Source of the DNA: Brevibacterium aurantiacum
GTDB taxonomy: Bacteria > Actinomycetota > Actinomycetes > Actinomycetales > Brevibacteriaceae
DNA length: 64,000 nucleotides
Reading direction: 5' to 3'
NCBI RefSeq assembly: GCF_007558825.1
Contig: NZ_VLTK01000001.1
Location: forward strand, 248,001-312,000
Below the pieces are notes generated by a model. The model ran no database searches. It had not been told where the DNA came from and was given only the letters and a program-made list of their open reading frames with translations. The position numbers and the translations under genes are program-made. Each line of letters begins with the position of its first letter. Position 1 is the first letter of the stretch. Below, piece by piece: positions 27,697 to 35,771 of this stretch.

Positions 27697-28330
27697 ATGT
27701 CTTTTGTGATTCGACCTCCCGTCATCGACGACGTCGAGGCGGTGGCACAGGTCCATGTTGAGACCTGGCGCGAGACCTATCGCGGACTCATGTCCGATGA
27801 GCTGCTCGATTCCCCTGACATGATGGGCAAGCGCAGAAGAATGTGGAGTTCGCTCATCGCGCCTGAGAATCATCCTGACCATACCTCGGCGATCGCCGAC
27901 CAGGACGGCGTCATAGTCGGAATCGCTTTGTCAGGCCCGTCGGCAGCTGAGGATCGTCCCGGAGAGCGACAGCTGTTCGTCCTCTACGCATATGCCGCTG
28001 TCCACGGCTCGGGCATCGGACAACAGCTTCTTGAACGCAGTCGTCGGTCCCGAGGAGCGAACTTCTCTGTGGGTGGCCGACCCGAATCCGCGTGCTCAAG
28101 CTTTCTACCGAAGAAACGGCTTCGCCTTCGACGGTGCTGTAGAAACCGATGAATATGACGGAGTGCGTGAACTTCGGATGGTCAGAGAACCGGCAGAGGC
28201 TGAGTGCCTCACACGACCGCAGAATTTCACATCCACAGCACGGAGTTCTGGGCGCGAAGCTTGCCTTCTGCAGCCAGAACGCCAAGCCTCACAGATCCGG
28301 CCAACGGATCACCGGCGGGCTCCTCGATGA
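27697..28330 (+). pseudogene. Frameshifted GNAT acetyltransferase
   Basis: The first frame (27697 to 28152) gives MSFVIRPPVIDDVEAVAQVH through GSGIGQQLLERS, a normal GNAT N-terminal half. From about 28033 the GNAT C-terminal half, NAVVGPEERTSLWVADPNPR then AQAFYRRNGFAFDGAVETD, continues in the next frame and ends near 28190, with the first stop at 28330. One extra base in the TTGAACGC sequence near 28030-28037 explains the break. In its first frame the product would lose part of the acetyl-CoA fold and is probably inactive. A sequencing or assembly error is the alternative. No slippery sequence is evident. Confidence 0.75.
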
Positions 28331-29204
28331 TGACGCCGGTATGGAGACGAGAGGCCTCATCCCTGAACCCGGAGACGAGTGCTTCACCAGCCTGAACCAG
28401 CCCTCCGGTGAGAGCGATGCGCAGCGGACTGTCGAGGCCCTTCGCTGCGGCGAGAGCACTGCGAGCGGCTTCGACACCAGCCTCACGAAGCAGGCCAGTG
28501 GCAACGGCGTCGCCGCAGTCTGAGAGTGCGGCGACCTCGACGGCGAAGTCCGCAAGCATCCCTGCTCGATTGTCGCGAGTGTAGAACTGAGACGGCCAGG
28601 TGGCTGGTGAGCCGAAGAGCCGGGTCGCGGACTCGAGCAGTGAGCGCCCACTCGGGTCAACCCCGTCATGGGTGCGCAGCGCGATCTCAAGAGACCGTCT
28701 CCCCAGCCAGGCTCCTCCCCCTCGATCTCCGAACAAGTGCCCCCAACCATCGGTTCGAGTCCAATTCGGGGACAAGATTCCGTGCTCATCCGGCCCCGGA
28801 TGTGCAATCGCGATCGCCCCGGTGCCCAAGACCGTGACCGCGCCTGCCCTTCCTGAGAGCGCTCCGAGGTGGGCTGTGACCGCGTCAATCGCCGCGGCGG
28901 CGGGTGCCCCTGCCCTGCCCGAGATCTCGGTGATCGCGGACGCTGGGTCTTCGGCCAACGAGGCAATTCCAGTAGCGCCGATTCCTATACCGGCAATCTG
29001 GTCGAGACGTTCGCCCCATGTCTCCTGCGCCGAGGCGATGAGGCCAGAGGCAATGCCGAGAACATTGCTGCCGGCGGCACTGATCTCCACCCCAGGTCCG
29101 GTCATGGTGGCAACGACGGTCAGGTCCCGGGTGGCATCGACCTTCGCCAGTGCGACCCGACTGCCGGTGCCGCCGATGTCGATCCCGAGGACGAAGGCGC
29201 TCAT
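28227..29204 (-). CDS. nagK: N-acetylglucosamine kinase-like sugar kinase (BadF/BadG fold)
   Basis: ATP-dependent amino-sugar kinase, 325 residues. The phosphate-1 loop is FVLGIDIGGTGSRVALA, the phosphate-2 and adenosine parts are VTVLGTGAIAIAHPG and GHLFGDRGGGAWLG, and the C terminus has IALTGGLVQAG. It starts by an ATGA overlap with murQ and is the last gene of the amino-sugar operon. It likely phosphorylates GlcNAc (or MurNAc, as MurK does in Clostridium); context favours either. The frameshifted acetyltransferase tail overlaps its 3' end. Confidence 0.82.
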   Translation of the reverse strand: MSAFVLGIDIGGTGSRVALAKVDATRDLTVVATMTGPGVEISAAGSNVLGIASGLIASAQETWGERLDQIAGIGIGATGIASLAEDPASAITEISGRAGAPAAAAIDAVTAHLGALSGRAGAVTVLGTGAIAIAHPGPDEHGILSPNWTRTDGWGHLFGDRGGGAWLGRRSLEIALRTHDGVDPSGRSLLESATRLFGSPATWPSQFYTRDNRAGMLADFAVEVAALSDCGDAVATGLLREAGVEAARSALAAAKGLDSPLRIALTGGLVQAGEALVSGFRDEASRLHTGVIIEEPAGDPLAGSVRLGVLAAEGKLRAQNSVLWM

Positions 29205-30211
29205 GTGGCCTCGCGCTCCGAGGCAGTTCCGCCCTCGGCACCTGCGGCGATCGCAGCTTTGACTGACCCGTCATTGTCCGCGAGGTGCTTGGCCGCAGCC
29301 GCCGGGGTCACCGAAGTGAAGGAGACGACAAGGGCTGTCTTGAGTTCGCCGCCGCAACGCTCCAAGAGGTCTCGTGCCGTCGCATCTGAGAGGTCCGCGG
29401 CTTCGCAGAGAATACGCACGGTCCGCTCCCGGAGTTTATCGTTGGTGGCAACGACGGAGACCATGAGGTTGCGCCAGGTGCGGCCAAGGGTGATCATCAA
29501 TGCCGTCGAGAAGCCATTGAGCGTCAGCTTCTGTGCTGTGCCGGCTTTGAGGCGGGTTGATCCCGTCACCACCTCGGGCCCGGTGTCGAGCACGATATGG
29601 GCAGCAGCCGCCTCGGCTACGGGGGCCTCGGGGTTGTTCGAGATGAGCACGGTGTGCGCGCCCGCCTCATCGGCAGCCTCCAGCGCACCGCGGACATAGG
29701 GCGTCGAACCGCTCGCCGCGATTCCAATCGCCACGTCGTCCGGGCCCAGCTCTGCCCCGACTCTGCGTCCGTCATCGACGGAGTCCTCGGCGTTCTCCAC
29801 CGCATTGACCAGTGCCGCCTGGCCGCCGGCGATGTGTCCGACCACGCGACCTGGTTCGAGATTGAACGTCGGCAGGAGCTCGCTGGCGTCGAGGACTCCC
29901 AAGCGACCGGAGGTGCCGGCTCCGAAGTAGTGGACCGCACCGCCTCGGCGCATCCGCTCGGCCGCGATGTCGACGAGTTCCGCCAACTGCGGCAGGGCGT
30001 TGGCGACCGCGGTGAGGACGGCTTGGTCCTCGCCGTTCATCACCTTCAGGACGCCGAGGGCGTCGAGCTCGTCGAGTCCCTCGCTGCGGGGATTGCGCTG
30101 CTCCGTCGGCGACAGCGGGCGCAGGGGCGACGGCTGCTGGGACCGCGGGCGTGGGGACGGTGACTGCGGAGGCTGAGGCTGCTGGGGCCCCGGCTGCTGG
30201 GACTGCGTCAT
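29201..30211 (-). CDS. murQ: N-acetylmuramic acid 6-phosphate etherase
   Basis: Cleaves the lactyl ether of MurNAc-6-phosphate to GlcNAc-6-phosphate and D-lactate in the cytosol. The family start TEQRNPRSEGLDELDALGV and the SIS-domain motif VHYFGAGTSGRLGVLDASEL are intact, as is ENAEDSVDDGRRVGAELG. The 336-residue protein has an unusual Pro/Gln/Ser-rich extension of about 35 residues before the conserved start (MTQSQQPGPQQPQPPQSPSP). Its ATG overlaps the symporter stop by one base (TGATG), forcing this start. The gene lies between the symporter and nagK. Confidence 0.92.
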   Translation of the reverse strand: MTQSQQPGPQQPQPPQSPSPRPRSQQPSPLRPLSPTEQRNPRSEGLDELDALGVLKVMNGEDQAVLTAVANALPQLAELVDIAAERMRRGGAVHYFGAGTSGRLGVLDASELLPTFNLEPGRVVGHIAGGQAALVNAVENAEDSVDDGRRVGAELGPDDVAIGIAASGSTPYVRGALEAADEAGAHTVLISNNPEAPVAEAAAAHIVLDTGPEVVTGSTRLKAGTAQKLTLNGFSTALMITLGRTWRNLMVSVVATNDKLRERTVRILCEAADLSDATARDLLERCGGELKTALVVSFTSVTPAAAAKHLADNDGSVKAAIAAGAEGGTASEREAT

Positions 30212-31716
30212 CAGCGGTTGCTGCCTTCCACCTCGGCGACGGTGTTCCGGTTCTGCGTCTTCGGGTGGCGCAGGGACAGGAGCCCGCCGATGCCGACCAT
30301 GACGATGACGCCGAGCAGCGGGTACCACTGCCAGGCGACCCAGACCTCGCCGGTGACGTACTTCTCCATGACGAAGAAGAAGGCGTTGACAGCGACCGCC
30401 AGCGCGAACGTGATGTTCGCATCGACGGCTGTGGCGCGCTTGTTGACGATGCCGAACACGAACGCCCCGAGGAGCCCGCCGTAGGTGATGCCTGCGACGC
30501 CCAACGCGAGGATGACGATGTTGCCCTCATCGGATTGGAAGATCGTTGCCGGGAGGATGAAGGCGATTCCCCAGCCGATGGTCGCCCAGCGCCCGACCTT
30601 GAAGCCCTCGGCGTCGGTCATCGGCGTCCTCTTCAGCCGTGCGTAGACATCGTTGACCGTCGAGGAGGACAGTGCCGACAGCGACGAGGACAGGGTCGAC
30701 ATCGCCGCTGCGAGGATGCCGGCCAGCAGCAGCCCCGAGACGCCGGGTGGCAGACCTTCGATGATGAAGAGCGGGAAGATCTCGTCATCGCGGCTGAGCC
30801 CCAGGTCCGCAGGCAGGGCGTGGTCGTAATAGGCCCACAGTGCCAGGCCGACGGCGAGGAAGACCGCGAACTGAACGAAGACGACGATGCCCGAGACGAT
30901 GAGTGCCTTCTGCGCCTCGACCTTGGACCTGCAGGACAGGAGGCGCTGGACGACGAGCTGGTCCGAGCCGTGCGAGGCCATGGCGAAGACCGCGCCGCCG
31001 AGCAGCGAGGGAATGAACGAGGCGTCTGCGGAGATCGGATTGCCTTCGAAGATGAACATATTGAGCTTGCCCGCCTCGGCGGCATCGGCCACCCATCCGC
31101 CGCCGAAGGTCGCGGTGATGACGATGATGGTGAGGAGACCGCCGACGACGTAGAGGCACATCTGAGCCACGTCGACCCAGACCACGGCCTTGATGCCGCC
31201 GATGAAGGTGTAGGCGATCGTCACCAGCGAGAGGACGACGATGATGACGAAGTAGTTCGTGTGGATGCCCAGACCGTCGAGGATCACCTTGACCGGAATG
31301 GCTGCGGCGAGGACCCTGATGCCGTCGGCCAGGAGACGGGTGAACAGGAAGGTAACACCCGCGGTCGTCTGGGTCGAGGTGCCGAAGCGTTTGCCAAGGT
31401 AGGCGTACGCGGTGAGCATCTCACCGTCGTAGTATCTCGGGAGCATGAAGAAGGCGACGATGACTCGGCCGAGGATGTAGCCCAGCCCCAGCTGCAGGTA
31501 GTTGATGTCGCCGAGGTAGCTCATGACCGGGATGCCGATCACCGTCAGCGCGCTGGTCTCGGTGGCGACCACGGACAGACACACCGCCCACCACGGTATG
31601 TTCCGGCCACCCAGGAAGTAGCCCTGGAGGTCCTTCTGCTTTCCGCTGAGCTTCAGACCCAACCATGCCGTGGCGGCAAGGTAGGCGATGATCACCAGAA
31701 GGTCGATGATCTGCAT
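30211..31716 (-). CDS. SSS-family sodium:solute symporter (predicted amino-sugar uptake)
   Basis: A 501-residue membrane protein with 13 or so helices. It opens MQIIDLLVIIAYLAATAWLG, has the SSS pattern DLQGYFLGGRNIPWWAVCLS and VVATETSALTVIGIPVMSYL, and carries the family Na-site region near SDQLVVQRLLSCRS. It sits between anmK and murQ in one operon, so anhydro-MurNAc or MurNAc is the likely cargo; this is inference, because characterised MurNAc uptake uses PTS or AmpG-type carriers. It starts 49 bases after the anmK stop. Confidence 0.85.
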   Translation of the reverse strand: MQIIDLLVIIAYLAATAWLGLKLSGKQKDLQGYFLGGRNIPWWAVCLSVVATETSALTVIGIPVMSYLGDINYLQLGLGYILGRVIVAFFMLPRYYDGEMLTAYAYLGKRFGTSTQTTAGVTFLFTRLLADGIRVLAAAIPVKVILDGLGIHTNYFVIIVVLSLVTIAYTFIGGIKAVVWVDVAQMCLYVVGGLLTIIVITATFGGGWVADAAEAGKLNMFIFEGNPISADASFIPSLLGGAVFAMASHGSDQLVVQRLLSCRSKVEAQKALIVSGIVVFVQFAVFLAVGLALWAYYDHALPADLGLSRDDEIFPLFIIEGLPPGVSGLLLAGILAAAMSTLSSSLSALSSSTVNDVYARLKRTPMTDAEGFKVGRWATIGWGIAFILPATIFQSDEGNIVILALGVAGITYGGLLGAFVFGIVNKRATAVDANITFALAVAVNAFFFVMEKYVTGEVWVAWQWYPLLGVIVMVGIGGLLSLRHPKTQNRNTVAEVEGSNR

Positions 31717-31765
31717 GGTGTGTCTCCTTCGTACAAGGGGTGTGCGTTGCTTCGAGAGGTGTGCT

Positions 31766-32950
31766 TCAGTGCAGGATTCTCAGACGAGTGGGTCTTCGAT
31801 GCAGCGGTTCCGGCAGCCGCAGTGAGCTTTTGCCCGGGCTCAGTCTCCCAGCGATGCTCGGGCGCCCGGCACCGGTGAGGCTCGGTTCTGTTCCGGCCAG
31901 CCCGTTCCAGGTCAGCCATCCCAGAAGTGCCATGAGGAGTGCTTCTTTGCCGCCCTCGGGGAGGCCGAATTCCTCATCGGTGCTGGTCAGAGTGACGTCA
32001 TCGCCGAGCTCGGCGCGCAGGCGATGCATCAGCGTGGGATTCCGCGTTCCGCCACCGGAGGCGATGACCCGGGTGATGCCGTGTCCTCGACAGGCCTCGG
32101 CGACCGTGCGTGCGGTCAGTTGAGTGACAGTGGCGATGGCATCATGCTCGCCGAGGTGGGCCCTGGTGGCGAGGAAACCGTCGAGGTAGTCGGTGTGGAA
32201 GAGTTCCTTGCCCGTCGACTTCGGCGCCGGAAGCCGGTAGTACGGATCGGCCAGCAGCTCGGTGAGCAGCTCCTCGTCGACGCGGCCCCGTGCTGCCAGC
32301 GTGCCGTCACGGTCGAAGGTGTCTTCTCCGCCGCTGATCCTGCCGGCAAGGATATCGATGAGGGCATTGGCGGGACCGGTGTCGAAGGCGAGCGGATCGC
32401 TCTCGGGCGCGAGGACTGTGATGTTGGCGATCCCGCCGAGGTTGAGCACCGCGGTCGGTGTTTCGACGTCACCGGCAAGGAGTCCGTCGAGGATTCCGAC
32501 GAGCGGGGCACCCTGGCCACCGGCGGCGACGTCGCGGGCACGGACGTCGGAGAGTACGGGTGAACCGGTGGCCTCGGCGATCCAGGCGGGCTGGCCGATC
32601 TGCAGGGTCGAGGTGACGGCCCCGTCGGTGATGTCGTGGCGCACCGTCTGCCCGTGGGAGACGACGAGATCGCAGTCGACTCCGGCTTCGGCGCATACCT
32701 GCTGCAGTGCCTCGGCACTGAACCGTCCCAGGCGAGCATCGACGCTGGAGACCAGGGACAGGGGAACGTCGCGGGGTTCGAGGAGGCGTAGGATGTCGGC
32801 CCGCAGCTCGCGATCGAATTCGAGCTCCTGGCTGGCCAGGATGCGGACTCTCAGGTCTGCCTCGGTGCTCTGCGGATCGTAGGCGAATTCGGCGAGGAGA
32901 ACGTCGAGGGCGTCGGCGGAGGTGCCTGTCATGAGGCCGGCGATGATCAT
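31766..32950 (-). CDS. anmK: Anhydro-N-acetylmuramic acid kinase
   Basis: Hydrolyses the 1,6-anhydro ring and phosphorylates anhydro-MurNAc to MurNAc-6-phosphate, the substrate of MurQ. The 394-residue protein has the ATP loop IIAGLMTGTSADALDVLL, the catalytic region LVVSHGQTVRHD, VLNLGGIANITVL, and VIASGGGTRNPTLMHRLRAE. It starts by an ATGA overlap with gntR, so regulator and kinase are translationally coupled. Length is slightly above the usual 370; the last 30 residues (after LTWNGLAGT) are a non-conserved basic tail. Confidence 0.92.
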   Translation of the reverse strand: MIIAGLMTGTSADALDVLLAEFAYDPQSTEADLRVRILASQELEFDRELRADILRLLEPRDVPLSLVSSVDARLGRFSAEALQQVCAEAGVDCDLVVSHGQTVRHDITDGAVTSTLQIGQPAWIAEATGSPVLSDVRARDVAAGGQGAPLVGILDGLLAGDVETPTAVLNLGGIANITVLAPESDPLAFDTGPANALIDILAGRISGGEDTFDRDGTLAARGRVDEELLTELLADPYYRLPAPKSTGKELFHTDYLDGFLATRAHLGEHDAIATVTQLTARTVAEACRGHGITRVIASGGGTRNPTLMHRLRAELGDDVTLTSTDEEFGLPEGGKEALLMALLGWLTWNGLAGTEPSLTGAGRPSIAGRLSPGKSSLRLPEPLHRRPTRLRILH

Positions 32951-33720
32951 GAGAGGCCCCCTAGAGGCTGTTCGACTGCGGACCGCGCTGCCTTCGACTG
33001 CGAAGCCGCGGCGAGCTGCTGGTCGGGCAGGGTGAGTTCGGTGCGGATCTTGTAGCGGTCGCCGCGGTAGACCGAGCGGACGAATTCGAAGGGAATGTCC
33101 TCGGCCCCGCGCGAGGTGCGCTCGAAGAGCAGCGCCGGGGACTGTTCGGGGACGCCGAGAACCTGCGCCTCATCGGCGTCGAGGAGGGTCGGTTCGATGG
33201 TCTGCACGCTGTGGTTGAGAGCGATGCCGAAGCGCGAGCGCAGCAGTTCGTAGAACGAACTGTTCTCAAGGTCTTCAGCGCACAGTCCGGGAACGAGGGC
33301 AGAGGGGATATGGAGCTCTTCGAGCGCGAGCGGCTCTTCGTCGGCCAGACGCAGACGCAGGATCGTGATGACCTCGGCGGTTTCGACGATGTGCAGCCTG
33401 CGCCCGATGTGGGCTCCGGCCTTCGTCACGTCGAAGGAGAGCACACGAGATCCGGGGCGCATGCCGCGAGCGAGCATGTCTTCGGTGAAGGAACTCGCGG
33501 CCAGGGGCTGATCGAGCTTGGGGCCGAGGGCGAAGACACCAGCACCGTGGCGGCGGCGGACCACGCCCTTGGCGACCAGTTCGTCGATGGCTCGGCGCAG
33601 GGTCATACGCGAGATGCCCAGCGCCTCGGCGAGCTGGCGTTCGGGTGGGAACTGCTCGCCGGCGGCCATTGACTCAAGGCGGTCGAGGAGCTGATCCCGA
33701 ATCGAATGGAATTTAGTCAC
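32947..33720 (-). CDS. GntR/HutC-family regulator of the amino-sugar operon
   Basis: A 257-residue repressor. The winged HTH (about residues 1-70) reads FPPERQLAEALGISRMTLRR and AIDELVAKGVVRRRHGAGVF, and the UTRA effector domain (about 90-245) resembles DasR/NagR-type sensors. I chose GTG 33720 because the HTH begins there (MTKFHSIRDQLLDRL); an upstream ATG gives a Cys-rich extension overlapping the divergent gene. First gene of gntR-anmK-symporter-murQ-nagK. The effector is probably an amino-sugar phosphate such as MurNAc-6P or GlcNAc-6P, by analogy. Confidence 0.85.
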   Translation of the reverse strand: MTKFHSIRDQLLDRLESMAAGEQFPPERQLAEALGISRMTLRRAIDELVAKGVVRRRHGAGVFALGPKLDQPLAASSFTEDMLARGMRPGSRVLSFDVTKAGAHIGRRLHIVETAEVITILRLRLADEEPLALEELHIPSALVPGLCAEDLENSSFYELLRSRFGIALNHSVQTIEPTLLDADEAQVLGVPEQSPALLFERTSRGAEDIPFEFVRSVYRGDRYKIRTELTLPDQQLAAASQSKAARSAVEQPLGGLS

Positions 33721-33755
33721 GTGACCATTGAGGCATAGGACACACGAGAAAATCA

Positions 33756-33768
33756 AGACCACTGGTCT
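33756..33768 (-). promoter_or_regulatory. GntR operator candidate
   Basis: AGACCACTGGTCT is a perfect 6-1-6 palindrome, 36 bases before the gntR start. It is built from ACTGGTCT/AGACCA half sites as found in DasR-type sites, but in the opposite arrangement. It lies next to a TTGATT -35-like hexamer and so could repress the operon. Confidence 0.65.
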
Positions 33769-33869
33769 GACTTTATCCGTGGCGTAACTTCGGAAAGAGG
33801 TTCGTGAGACGCTGATGTCGGAACCGTCGACCACTTCACAGGCACCGGTCCGGGTCCTAGCATGATTGC

Positions 33870-34532
33870 ATGACTGCATACACCGGACAGAAGCTGCTCG
33901 ACACTCTCGATGCGCACGGTCTCGCCGATTGGCAGGGACTGCCGGACTGCCTCGGCGCCCGCTTCCTCACCGGCGACTTCGCGACCGGGCTGGACCTCGT
34001 CGCACGCATCGGTGCTGCCGCAGAGGAAGCGAACCACCACCCGGACGTCACTCTGACCTTTCCTCATGTCGATATCCGCCTGACCAGTCACGACACCGGA
34101 GCCGTGACCGAACGCGATCTCAGGCTCGCGGCGCAGATCAGCGAGCTCGCCGCCTCGGCGGGGGTGCATGCGGATCCGAAGGTACCCGCACTGCTCGAGC
34201 TCGGCATGGACACAGCGAACCCAGATGCCATCGCCCCGTTCTGGGCCGCCCTGCTCACCGGCGATGCGAGCAATGTCTCCGGCTGCGATGTCATCGACCC
34301 CGCCGGGCAGATGCCGTTGCTGTGGTTCCAGGACTGCGAAGAGCACGCACTGCCGCATCAGCGCCTGCACGTCGACGTCTCGGTCCCCGGTGCGGTCGCA
34401 CCCGAGCGCATCCGCGCGGCCGTCGCGGCCGGTGGCACGGTCGTCGACGAGTCCCGGGCGCCGTCGTTCACCGTCCTTGCCGATTCCGACGGCAATCGCG
34501 CATGCGTCTGCACTCTGGAAAATCGTCCTTAG
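33870..34532 (+). CDS. Pterin-4a-carbinolamine dehydratase fused to a VOC domain
   Basis: A 220-residue two-domain protein. Residues 1-100 resemble pterin dehydratase, with the active-site pattern EEANHHPDVTLTFPHVDIRL (paired His). Residues 105-218 form a glyoxalase/VOC-like domain that starts LLELGMDTANPDAIAPFWAA. This actinobacterial fusion is recurrent, but its substrate is not known. It is divergent from the gntR operon and 171 bases before an aldo/keto reductase. Confidence 0.8.
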   Translation: MTAYTGQKLLDTLDAHGLADWQGLPDCLGARFLTGDFATGLDLVARIGAAAEEANHHPDVTLTFPHVDIRLTSHDTGAVTERDLRLAAQISELAASAGVHADPKVPALLELGMDTANPDAIAPFWAALLTGDASNVSGCDVIDPAGQMPLLWFQDCEEHALPHQRLHVDVSVPGAVAPERIRAAVAAGGTVVDESRAPSFTVLADSDGNRACVCTLENRP

Positions 34533-34581
34533 CCTCTGCCGGAGACCGTCACCGAGGCGTAGCACTGGCCGGTGCACTGTG

Positions 34582-34635
34582 CCTGCCGGACCTGCCGGGC
34601 CAGCGAGTCCTGCCGGGCCTGCCGGGCCTGCCGGC
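34582..34635. repeat. CCTGCCGGG short tandem repeats
   Basis: The non-coding spacer behind the dehydratase-VOC gene holds five imperfect CCTGCCGG(G/A) units, three of them contiguous near 34609-34635. The consensus is GC-rich and could fold as alternative hairpins; no gene is present here. Confidence 0.55.
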
Positions 34636-34703
34636 GAATCGTTCCTCGTTCTCGCATAAGCTGAGCTCAGCATCTCGAGTCTTTTCACGCCGTAGGAGGC
34701 ACC

Positions 34704-35744
34704 GTGTATCAAGCAGCCGATGACCGCTATGAATCGATGACCTATCGCCGGGTCGGCCGATCCGGCCTGGTTCTTCCCGCTCTGTCGTTGGGGCTGTGGC
34801 ACAACTTCGGCGATGACGTCGCCTTCCAGAATCAGCGCGACATCGTGCGTCGGGCCTTCGATCTGGGGATCACCCATTTCGACCTCGCGAACAACTACGG
34901 ACCTCCACCCGGCTCGGCCGAGACGAACTTCGGTCGACTGCTGCGCGAGGACCTCCATCCGTATCGTGACGAGCTCGTCATCTCGACCAAGGCCGGCTGG
35001 GGGATGCATCCAGGGCCCTACGGTGGTCCGGGCGGGAGCCGGAAGTACCTGCTCGCCAGCCTCGACGCCTCGCTGAAGCGAATGGGCCTGGACTATGTCG
35101 ACATCTTCTACTCCCACCGCCCCGATGCCTCGACACCGCTGGAGGAGACCATCGGCGCGCTCGACACCGCGGTGCGCTCGGGTCGTGCCCTCTACGCGGG
35201 CATCTCCTCGTACTCGGCGGCTGACACCGCCAGGGCCTCGGCGTTGGCGAAGGACCTGGGCACACCGCTGCTCATCCACCAACCCTCCTATTCGATGGTC
35301 AACCGCTGGATCGAGTCGGATGATCTGCTCGATACCACTGGGTCCGAGGGCTTGGGCGTCATCGCGTTCTCTCCTCTCGCGCAGGGGCTGCTCACCGACA
35401 AGTACCTCGGCGGAGTCCCCGACGACTCACGCGCAGGCAAGGCCACCCCGTCGTTCAAGGACGGGTTCCTCTCCGAGGACAACCTCGAGCGCATCCGCGG
35501 ACTGAACGAGATCGCGGCGGCGCGCGGCCAGTCGCTGGCACAGATGGCCCTGAGCTGGGCACTGCGCGACGATCGTGTGTCCTCGCTGGTCATCGGGTCC
35601 AGCCGTGTCTCGCAGCTCGAGCACAATGTCGCCGCCCTCGACGCGGATCCGCTGAGCACCGAGGAACTGAGGGCAATCGATGAGTTCGCGATCGATTCCG
35701 GCGTCGACATCTGGGGAGACGCCCGCCGCAGCACGAAGGACTGA
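34704..35744 (+). CDS. Aldo/keto reductase, glyceraldehyde-3-phosphate reductase type
   Basis: A 346-residue NADPH-dependent reductase of the YghZ/MgrA (AKR14) type. The tetrad is visible in THFDLANNYGPPPGSAE (Asp, Tyr), ISTKAGWGM (Lys) and DIFYSHRPDASTPLEE (His present, unlike the other reductase in this window). YghZ-type enzymes act on L-glyceraldehyde 3-phosphate and on methylglyoxal-like aldehydes. GTG 34704 has TAGGAGG before it. The gene stands alone and ends 27 bases from the convergent kinase gene. Confidence 0.9.
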   Translation: MYQAADDRYESMTYRRVGRSGLVLPALSLGLWHNFGDDVAFQNQRDIVRRAFDLGITHFDLANNYGPPPGSAETNFGRLLREDLHPYRDELVISTKAGWGMHPGPYGGPGGSRKYLLASLDASLKRMGLDYVDIFYSHRPDASTPLEETIGALDTAVRSGRALYAGISSYSAADTARASALAKDLGTPLLIHQPSYSMVNRWIESDDLLDTTGSEGLGVIAFSPLAQGLLTDKYLGGVPDDSRAGKATPSFKDGFLSEDNLERIRGLNEIAAARGQSLAQMALSWALRDDRVSSLVIGSSRVSQLEHNVAALDADPLSTEELRAIDEFAIDSGVDIWGDARRSTKD

Positions 35745-35771
35745 GACCCCCGGCAGCCTGTTGCTGATGAG

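Noticed and set aside
28025..28045. Programmed frameshift in the GNAT gene
   Set aside because: No slippery heptamer or downstream stimulatory structure is evident at the join; a plain indel is simpler.
30151..31878. Long plus-strand open frame of 575 codons opposite the SSS symporter and murQ
   Set aside because: It is antisense to two clearly recognised genes, is extremely rich in Asp, Glu, Arg and Gly with no family match, and has no good start signal. Long antisense frames are common in high-GC DNA.
33753..35282. 509-codon minus-strand frame opposite the dehydratase-VOC and aldo/keto reductase genes
   Set aside because: Both genes on the other strand show clear protein families; this frame does not, and it crosses the non-coding repeat between them.
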